In this document: positions 1 to 4,432 of the stretch, piece after piece
Layout of the letters: each line of letters begins with the position of its first letter
How positions within the stretch are numbered: the first letter of the stretch is position 1
NCBI GenBank assembly: GCA_026390195.1
Contig: JAPLGK010000227.1
Span: 1-5,466 of the forward strand
Length of the DNA: 5,466 bases
Source of the DNA: Caldisericota bacterium
GTDB lineage: Bacteria > Caldisericota > Caldisericia > Cryosericales > Cryosericaceae
Reading direction: 5' to 3'
The notes under the pieces: model-generated
What the model was told of the DNA's origin: nothing
Databases searched by the model: none
The model's input: the letters and a program-made list of their open reading frames with translations, nothing else
Translations under genes and position numbers: made by a program

Positions 1-400
1 CGGCGGCCGAAAGCGCGACTGGAAGATCGGCATTCGCGATCCGCGTGGTCAGGGGATCATCGGCTATGTTCGGTCAGGGGATGCCTTTGTGGCTACGTCC
101 GGAGATTATGAGCGGTACTTCGAGCGGGATGGCAAGAGATACTGTCATATCATCGACCCGTCGACGGGATACCCGGGGACCCTCAATCAAAGCGTTACGG
201 TCATCACAGACATACAGCCCATGCACGGAGCCATCGGCGACGCCCTCGGCAAAGTCTTCTTCTGCTCAACAGCCGAGACTCAGCGTTCGCTCTTCCAAAC
301 AGCCCAGAGCCAGGGGACCGTTGGCATTGTCATCGTCGACGCTGCAGGAACACCGTCCACACTCGGGTCGATCACCTTCGTGCCCACAACTGCTCAATGA
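1..400 (+). CDS. apbE: FAD:protein FMN transferase (ApbE family), C-terminal part, 5' truncated by window edge
   Basis: The reading frame is open from base 2 and ends at TGA 398-400, giving 132 visible residues of a protein usually about 300-350 long. ApbE enzymes move FMN from FAD onto a Thr or Ser of a target protein, generally outside the cytoplasmic membrane. Visible family signatures are a Gly-Gly followed by WKIGIRDP, then ATSGDYERYFERDGKRYCHIIDPSTGYP around bases 91-174 (His-Ile-Ile-Asp-Pro is the hallmark), then SVTVIT and a GDALGK segment at 236-253. The last matches the usual ADALxT metal-binding loop: its Asp is kept (239-241), but the normal Thr is Lys (251-253). An internal GTG at 89 is not the start, because the conserved motif begins upstream of it. 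The stop overlaps the next gene's ATG (ATGA). The signal peptide or lipobox, if any, lies outside the window. The family call is secure; activity is less certain because of the Lys. Confidence 0.93.
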   Translation, partial: GGRKRDWKIGIRDPRGQGIIGYVRSGDAFVATSGDYERYFERDGKRYCHIIDPSTGYPGTLNQSVTVITDIQPMHGAIGDALGKVFFCSTAETQRSLFQTAQSQGTVGIVIVDAAGTPSTLGSITFVPTTAQ

Positions 401-768
401 AACGGAGTGACCGAATCACAGCGGTGGTCATCCTCACCGCCGTGGCACTTGTCGTTGTCTCCTGGATCATCATGCACCGCACACGTGGCACCGTGGCGGT
501 TGTCCAAGTGGACGGCAAGGTCGTCGCGACAGTGGATCTGACGTCGCGCGAGCCCCAAACGCTGCACATAACAGGCTCGCTGGGGCCGCTGGTGATCGTA
601 GCTGATGGTAAGGGCTCCATCCGAGTCACGGAATCGACCTGCACCGACCACATCTGCGTGCATACCGTTCCGGCCCGGAGCCCCGGCGACCAGGTCATCT
701 GTGTGCCCAACCGCATGGTCATTACCATCGAAGGAAAGGGGACCGGCATCGATGCTCTCGGCCAATAG
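397..768 (+). CDS. NusG domain II-containing membrane-anchored protein
   Basis: This 123-residue protein has a basic N-terminus (MKRSD), one membrane segment at about residues 8-26, and a small beta-rich domain from about 30 to 115. The pattern C82-TDHI-C87, then PGDQVIC102VPNRMVITIEG, matches the stand-alone NusG_II family (PF07009), where a CxxxxC pair precedes an I-x-C-L/V-P-N turn. The domain should face outward, with the N-terminus inside. Its molecular role is not established. It often sits beside ApbE, FMN-binding or Rnf-type proteins and Gx transporters, and the same context here suggests a part in extracytoplasmic redox or flavin handling; that is inference. It is not the transcription factor NusG: there is no NGN or KOW domain. 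The start codon overlaps the ApbE stop (ATGA) and has no good Shine-Dalgarno site, so translation is probably coupled. The end overlaps the next gene by 17 bases. Confidence 0.88.
   Translation: MKRSDRITAVVILTAVALVVVSWIIMHRTRGTVAVVQVDGKVVATVDLTSREPQTLHITGSLGPLVIVADGKGSIRVTESTCTDHICVHTVPARSPGDQVICVPNRMVITIEGKGTGIDALGQ
735..741 (+). promoter_or_regulatory. Probable ribosome binding site for the Gx transporter gene
   Basis: AAAGGGG lies 10 bases before ATG 752, inside the 3' end of the NusG_II gene. It supports the ATG at 752, though the match to the anti-Shine-Dalgarno is only moderate. A stronger AGGAGG lies at 767-772, but no start codon follows it at a usable distance in any frame. Confidence 0.45.
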
Positions 769-1297
769 GAGGAAGCGTACAGCGCAGGATACCCTGCGAT
801 TTGCGTTGCTAGCCGCCGTTGCTATCGTCATTAACTACTTCGACCCTCCGCTGCCGTTCCTGCCCGGCGCCAAGCTGGGACTGTCTCAGATAAGTACGAT
901 GCTGTGCCTGGAGATGTACGGAGCCCTCGCGACCGTCGCACTCGTGATCCTGCGAGTCCTGGTCACGGGCATCATGAAGGGGAATCTGATGACCATCACG
1001 TCGCTGCTGTCTTTCGGTGGTAGTCTCGGCGCAGTCATCGTCATGGTCCTCCTGCGGAAGGCGTTCGGGAAGCACATTGGATTGCCGACCGTAAGCAGTA
1101 TAGGGGGCGCCTGCAACAATGTGTCGCAATACCTGCTCTTGTTGATTACCAATACTGTGGGTACACTATGGTACTATCTGCCGGCGCTGGTGGTGGCGGG
1201 CGGAGCGGCCGGATATCTGATCGGTGGTGTTTCGCTTGCCGTCCTGTCTCGACTCGACCGAGCCCTTCATGGCAGTGTACCTGTGGAGCAGCGGTGA
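752..1297 (+). CDS. Gx transporter family / heptaprenyl diphosphate synthase component I-like membrane protein
   Basis: This is a 181-residue hydrophobic protein with about five membrane segments (roughly residues 15-30, 47-72, 82-101, 124-137 and 141-165). Near the N-terminus it has LPGAKLGLSQ (37-46), equivalent to the family's PGVKLGLAN motif. At 115-126 it has SSIGGACNNVSQ, equivalent to the SxxGAxxHNxxQ motif, with Asn in place of the usual His. The family (Gx_transp/HepS-like, PF07456) resembles small substrate-binding membrane subunits of vitamin transporters; its old name, heptaprenyl diphosphate synthase component I, is historical and the substrate is unknown. No polyprenyl synthase partner gene is adjacent here. 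The ATG at 752 is chosen because it starts just before the hydrophobic core and follows a purine-rich AAAGGGG at 735-741; the frame stays open upstream only as a shadow of the NusG_II gene. CTG 794 or TTG 806 are weaker alternatives. The stop overlaps the next gene's GTG. Confidence 0.88.
   Translation: MLSANRRKRTAQDTLRFALLAAVAIVINYFDPPLPFLPGAKLGLSQISTMLCLEMYGALATVALVILRVLVTGIMKGNLMTITSLLSFGGSLGAVIVMVLLRKAFGKHIGLPTVSSIGGACNNVSQYLLLLITNTVGTLWYYLPALVVAGGAAGYLIGGVSLAVLSRLDRALHGSVPVEQR
1285..1288 (+). promoter_or_regulatory. Ribosome binding site supporting the GTG start of the DUF4321 gene
   Basis: GGAG sits five bases before GTG 1294 and lies inside the end of the Gx transporter gene. It decides for GTG 1294 over the upstream open frame (which could start near 1168), a shadow of the Gx gene. 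Confidence 0.5.
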
Positions 1298-1536
1298 GAA
1301 GAAAAGAACGAACGATATCGATAGCTTTTGTGATTGCAGGGGCCATCCTCGGATCCGTGCTTGGCGAAGTGCTAGGCGCGTACTACCCCTTCATGAGGGC
1401 GGGCTTCCATTTCGGTATCCCTGACTTTGCGCTCCAGCTTGGATTCATGGAACTTCGACTGGGTTTCACGCTGAACATGAACCTGGGGACTGCGGGACTT
1501 GCACTGCTTTTTCTCTTCTTCTCGACGCTCGTATGA
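1294..1536 (+). CDS. DUF4321 family small membrane protein
   Basis: This 80-residue protein starts at GTG 1294, which overlaps the preceding stop (GTGA) and has GGAG at 1285-1288 five bases ahead. The N-terminus is basic (MRRKER), followed by a membrane segment at about 8-28 containing GAILGSVLGEVLG, then a short loop ending near the PDFALQLGFMELRLGFTLNMNLG stretch (43-65), and a second membrane segment at about 66-80. The G-S-x-L-G-E-x-L-G motif and the LxFGFxLxxNLxS/T-like second half match DUF4321 (PF14209), a two-helix protein of unknown function found mainly in Clostridia, often just before maf. The position here fits. The gene is tightly coupled on both sides (its stop overlaps the maf ATG). 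I know of no experimental function. The domain assignment is from memory of the motif and context. Confidence 0.8.
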   Translation: MRRKERTISIAFVIAGAILGSVLGEVLGAYYPFMRAGFHFGIPDFALQLGFMELRLGFTLNMNLGTAGLALLFLFFSTLV

Positions 1537-2105
1537 GAATCTACCTGGCTTCGAGTTCGCCACGCAGGGCTCACATGCTCGCCGAATGGGGCATACCGTT
1601 TTCGGTCGTGGAAGCTGACGCGGACGAAGTCATGCTGGACGCCGCACCTGAGAACTGTGCAGCACAGAACGCACTGGCAAAGGCAAGATCCGGAAGCGAT
1701 CATGTGGACGCCGGTTTGGTCGTTGGCGTCGACACCGTCGTCGCCTGTGAAGGCCGAATCCTGGGAAAGCCGCAGGGCGAAGCCCAGGCCCGCGATATGC
1801 TCGCATTGCTCGAAGGGCGGGAACACCGCGTTATTACCGCCATGGCAGCCGTGCTCATGCCTGAAAAGACGGCAGCCGCCAGAATATCCGTGACACGTGT
1901 GTTCATGAGATGCCTGAGCGAGAATGAGCGGCAAGCCTACTTGAGCAACCCTGAATATCGGGACAAGGCTGGGGCGTACGCCGTTCAGGGACTGGCAGCA
2001 AGTTTCATCGAACGAACTGACGGGCCGATGGACACAATCATCGGTTTCACGATGAGTGATTTCTATGCACTCTGTGCTGAGCTGCATGTTAATGTGAGGA
2101 GGTAA
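1533..2105 (+). CDS. maf: Maf family nucleoside triphosphate pyrophosphatase
   Basis: This 190-residue protein has the full Maf layout: IYLASSSPRR at 3-12 (phosphate-binding SSSPRR at 7-12), ALAKA around Lys50, GVDTVV at 65-70 with the candidate catalytic Asp67, GKPQ at 78-81, and DKAGAYAVQG at 144-153. Length is typical (about 190-200). Maf enzymes hydrolyse non-canonical or modified nucleoside triphosphates to monophosphates plus pyrophosphate in the cytoplasm. The YhdE branch prefers dTTP/UTP and the YceF branch prefers m7GTP; I lean to the YhdE type but cannot settle it by eye. The C-terminal segment GPMDTIIGFTMSDFY differs slightly from the common G-xxxNVxGLP form. The ATG overlaps the DUF4321 stop (ATGA) and lacks a Shine-Dalgarno site, pointing to translational coupling. 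Location just before mreB is a widespread arrangement linked to cell-division and shape genes. Confidence 0.95.
   Translation: MRIYLASSSPRRAHMLAEWGIPFSVVEADADEVMLDAAPENCAAQNALAKARSGSDHVDAGLVVGVDTVVACEGRILGKPQGEAQARDMLALLEGREHRVITAMAAVLMPEKTAAARISVTRVFMRCLSENERQAYLSNPEYRDKAGAYAVQGLAASFIERTDGPMDTIIGFTMSDFYALCAELHVNVRR
2096..2103 (+). promoter_or_regulatory. Strong Shine-Dalgarno site of mreB
   Basis: GAGGAGGT ends at the first base of the maf stop codon and stands five bases before GTG 2109. It is the best ribosome binding site in the window and fixes the GTG as the mreB start. Because most other genes here depend on overlap coupling, mreB probably has an independent and higher translation rate. 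Confidence 0.85.
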
Positions 2106-2108
2106 GTC

Positions 2109-3113
2109 GTGGCATTCTTCTCAAGAGACCTGGCAATAGACCTTGGTACTGCGAACACAGTTGTATACGTCAAGAACAAGGGTGTCGTCATCCGCGAGCC
2201 TACCATCGTGGCGACCGATGCCAAGACCGGCACTGTGCTTGCCGTTGGCGACGACGCCAAGAAGATGGCAGGGCGCACGCCCCAGTCGATTACCGTGACA
2301 CGCCCTCTGAGGGACGGTGTCATCGCAGACTTCACGGTAACGGAGAAGCTTCTTGAGTACTTCATCCGAAAAGCGTCTGGAACAGGTCTCTTTGCCCGTC
2401 CACGTGTGCTTGTCGGAATCCCGTGCGGTATCACCCAAGTTGAGATGAAGGCAGTCATCGACGCAGCCCTCAACGCCGGTGCACGAGAGGCAAAGCTTAT
2501 CCAGGAACCCATGGCAGCGGCCATCGGCGCCGACCTCCCCGTCGCTGACGCCCGCGGAGTCATGATTGTCGATGTCGGCGGTGGCACCGCCGAGGTAGCG
2601 GTCATCTCGATGAAGGGCATCGTCACATCGCGGTCGCTGCGCATTGCGGGCGACGAGATGACAGAAGCCATAGCGACGCATATCCGCCGCCGCTACAACC
2701 TGCTCATCGGAGATGTGACGGCCGAGGAAGTCAAACTCGCCATTGGCTCCGCATACCCGCTCGAAAGCGAGAAAACCTATGAAGTACGTGGCAGAGACCT
2801 GATCAACGGCCTGCCAAAATCGGTCGAAGTCACGAGTGAGGAGATTCGCGACGCACTCAAGGAACCTTTGGAACAGATTCTCGCGACGATCAAGTCGGCA
2901 CTCGAGCTGACCCCGCCCGAACTCTCAGCGGACATCATCGACAGCGGCATCATGCTTTCGGGCGGCGGCGCGCTTATCATGGGCTTCGACAAGTTCATCT
3001 CCACCCGTACTGGTATTCTCGTCAACATCGCAGAGGATCCGTTGCAGTGTGTCGCCAAGGGTGCAGGCAAGGTCCTCGAAAACTACGATTCGCTGCACGA
3101 GGTTCTGATATAG
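2109..3113 (+). CDS. mreB: Rod shape-determining protein MreB (bacterial actin)
   Basis: This 334-residue actin-family ATPase polymerises on the inner face of the membrane and steers the side-wall peptidoglycan synthesis complex. The hallmarks are in order: phosphate-1 loop DLGTANT (11-17), RPLRDGVIADF (65-75), the hydrophobic tip GLFARPRV (93-100) that in relatives dips into the membrane, GIPCGIT (103-109), IQEPMAAAIGA (131-141) with the expected catalytic Glu133, phosphate-2 loop DVGGGTAEVAVIS (155-167) with Thr160, IGSAYP (212-217), VRGRDLINGLP (226-236), and the adenosine motif SGGGALIMG (284-292). Length is normal. Two positions are unusual: Gln132 where many have Glu or Asp, and Ala161 where the second Thr of GGGTT is usual. 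The GTG start has a strong ribosome binding site. Only 3 bases separate the stop from mreC. The identification is essentially certain; MreB versus Mbl paralog cannot be settled, but the mreC and mreD neighbours favour MreB. Confidence 0.98.
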   Translation: MAFFSRDLAIDLGTANTVVYVKNKGVVIREPTIVATDAKTGTVLAVGDDAKKMAGRTPQSITVTRPLRDGVIADFTVTEKLLEYFIRKASGTGLFARPRVLVGIPCGITQVEMKAVIDAALNAGAREAKLIQEPMAAAIGADLPVADARGVMIVDVGGGTAEVAVISMKGIVTSRSLRIAGDEMTEAIATHIRRRYNLLIGDVTAEEVKLAIGSAYPLESEKTYEVRGRDLINGLPKSVEVTSEEIRDALKEPLEQILATIKSALELTPPELSADIIDSGIMLSGGGALIMGFDKFISTRTGILVNIAEDPLQCVAKGAGKVLENYDSLHEVLI

Positions 3114-3116
3114 CGA

Positions 3117-3950
3117 ATGCCCGGTCCGGCACGGAAGCCTACCCGCAGGTCCATTAGCCTGCTGTTCATAGCGCTATTCCTTGCGCTGGTGACCGTCATC
3201 GGACTGGCGTCCTACGGCGTTACGCTCGGGAGCCTTGCACTCAGTGGGGCCCAACGTGTCGCCCGGACGCTTGGCGGGGCTGTCTCGGCAGCAGCCGACA
3301 GTGTAGTCGCATACGGTCACGCCCTGCTGTTTGCCCGAGGCATCTACACTGAGAATGAGACGCTCCGCAGCGAGAACCAGTATCTCGATGCTCGACTTCG
3401 CCTCGCTCTCGGCGACCACGACGAACTGAAACAGCTACAAGCGCAGCTGGTGGTCCAACAACAGCTGCCAGTCAAGACTGTTCTTGCCCAGGTGACAGGA
3501 AGAGCAACGGGTATGCGCTCCATGGATGTGTTCATAGACCACGGAACAGCCCTCGGGGTCGCCGACGGCGCTGGCGTCTTTGTCGCAGATTTCACCGGCC
3601 AGGCCTACGTGTTTGGCAAAGTCCGAGGCGCCTTCAAGACCAATGCCACAGTGATCCCACTGCTCGACAGCAGGTGCATTATCGCCGGCATCAACCGTCG
3701 CACCGGGGAGGACGTACTCATCAAGGGCACCGACGGAGAGTATTGTGAACTGTCATATGTCTCACCGCTACCCCAGTTCCAGTCAGGTGACATCGTCGTC
3801 ACTTCGAGCAGCTCAGCAGTCTTTCCTCCCAACATCCCTATCGGCAGAGTCGATGCGCTGACCAGCGGCACCACGACACGGCTCGTCCTGCGCCCGTTTG
3901 CAGCCGTCTGGGCGACACGCTACCTTCTGGTGACGCAGGGCTCGAAATGA
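3117..3950 (+). CDS. mreC: Rod shape-determining protein MreC
   Basis: This 277-residue bitopic protein links the MreB filament and MreD to PBP2 outside the membrane. It shows a basic cytoplasmic N-terminus (residues 1-11, with KPTRR), one membrane helix at about 13-33, a heptad-rich coiled coil at about 77-117 (ENETLRSENQYLDARL onward), and a two-lobed beta domain from about 120 to the end. The beta domain keeps the usual marks: DVFIDHGTALGVADGAGVFV near 137-156, KVRGAF, VIPLLDS, SGDIVVTSSSSAVFPPNIPIGRV (223-245), and a P-F-A stretch near the C-terminus. The common VVTSG..G.FP.GIPIG motif is degenerate (SSSS and PPN). Two cysteines, 187 and 210, lie in the extracytoplasmic domain. ATG 3117 is three bases after the mreB stop; a weak GAGGTT at 3099-3104 lies 12 bases upstream. 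The stop overlaps the next ATG (ATGA). Confidence 0.95.
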   Translation: MPGPARKPTRRSISLLFIALFLALVTVIGLASYGVTLGSLALSGAQRVARTLGGAVSAAADSVVAYGHALLFARGIYTENETLRSENQYLDARLRLALGDHDELKQLQAQLVVQQQLPVKTVLAQVTGRATGMRSMDVFIDHGTALGVADGAGVFVADFTGQAYVFGKVRGAFKTNATVIPLLDSRCIIAGINRRTGEDVLIKGTDGEYCELSYVSPLPQFQSGDIVVTSSSSAVFPPNIPIGRVDALTSGTTTRLVLRPFAAVWATRYLLVTQGSK

Positions 3951-4432
3951 ACCTGAAACGACAGTATGCCGTCCTGGCAGGGGTTCTGGCCATCGAGGCC
4001 TTCGTGTTTGCGTTGTTCTGCGGCATAGCGTTGCACACCCCGGGCGCGGGAGCCGTCGGCTTCCTCGTGGCGGCGGCCATCGTCTTTTACTACAGTGTGC
4101 GTCATCCCACGCCCTTTGGCGTTGCTGCCGGACTCTTCAATACGCTCCTTCTTTCGTACTTCAGCCAGTCCCGGGAGCTGCCTACTGCCCTACTGCTGCT
4201 GCTGGTCACCGGCGCCTCACCCTACATCGAGCAACTTGCACCTGGTCTTGCTCGCATAGCCTTCACGGGCGCCTATGCGGTCACGGCACTCGTTCTCGCG
4301 TTCTTCACCAGAGGCAGCGCTGCTCCCGGCCTCGCAGCCCTCTTGCGGTACTGCGTCGCGGCAGCCGTCACAGGACTGGTGGGGTCCCGCTATCTCGTCA
4401 GGCGCTCGCCACTCGAGCAGAGCCATGGATAA
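3947..4432 (+). CDS. mreD: MreD-like integral membrane protein
   Basis: This 161-residue, very hydrophobic protein lies between mreC and a PBP2 gene, which is the standard place for mreD. I count five or six membrane segments at about 8-29, 33-50, 57-73, 79-94, 103-121 and 127-147. Positive residues near 52 (VRHP), at the N-terminus (NLKRQ) and the C-terminus (RYLVRRS) are consistent with both ends inside. MreD helps assemble the MreB-MreC-PBP2-RodA complex. Sequence is poorly conserved in this family; the FGVAAGLFNTLLLS segment (57-70) may match the usual G-x-x-x-G-L-x-D-L motif but has Asn in place of Asp. The length is near the family norm (about 160-170). Identity rests mostly on position and topology. 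ATG 3947 overlaps the mreC stop, with AGGG at 3937-3940 ahead. The end overlaps the PBP2 start by 8 bases. Confidence 0.82.
   Translation: MNLKRQYAVLAGVLAIEAFVFALFCGIALHTPGAGAVGFLVAAAIVFYYSVRHPTPFGVAAGLFNTLLLSYFSQSRELPTALLLLLVTGASPYIEQLAPGLARIAFTGAYAVTALVLAFFTRGSAAPGLAALLRYCVAAAVTGLVGSRYLVRRSPLEQSHG

Noticed and set aside
45..410. A 121-codon + strand frame overlapping the ApbE end
   Set aside because: It is out of frame with the ApbE motifs and its product is Ser/Arg/Pro-rich without any domain.
605..751. An N-terminal extension of the Gx transporter starting at GTG 605
   Set aside because: The added 49 residues are the out-of-frame reading of the conserved NusG_II domain; family members start just before the first membrane helix.
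1383..2087. A 234-codon open frame on the - strand opposite DUF4321 and maf
   Set aside because: It lies wholly opposite genes with clear family motifs, shows no recognisable domain, and has a composition typical of antisense frames in GC-rich DNA.
2063..2681. Two long - strand open frames opposite mreB (202 and 186 codons)
   Set aside because: The + strand codes for a fully recognisable MreB; the antisense frames are rich in Ser, Thr, Arg and Ala and show no domain.
3099..3119. Possible terminator or promoter between mreB and mreC
   Set aside because: The gap is only 3 bases and I see no hairpin or T-run, so read-through within one operon is the simpler reading.
4190..4206. CTG repeat-like stretch (gctgctgctgctgg)
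   Set aside because: It encodes a run of leucines in a membrane helix and is explained by the protein; it is too short to count as a repeat locus.
4208..4219. TGAS tetrapeptide in MreD resembling the S/T-G-A-T/S motif flavinylated by ApbE
   Set aside because: The motif is short enough to arise by chance, lacks the preceding Asp seen in many targets, and my topology estimate puts it near the cytoplasmic side, away from where exported ApbE would act.
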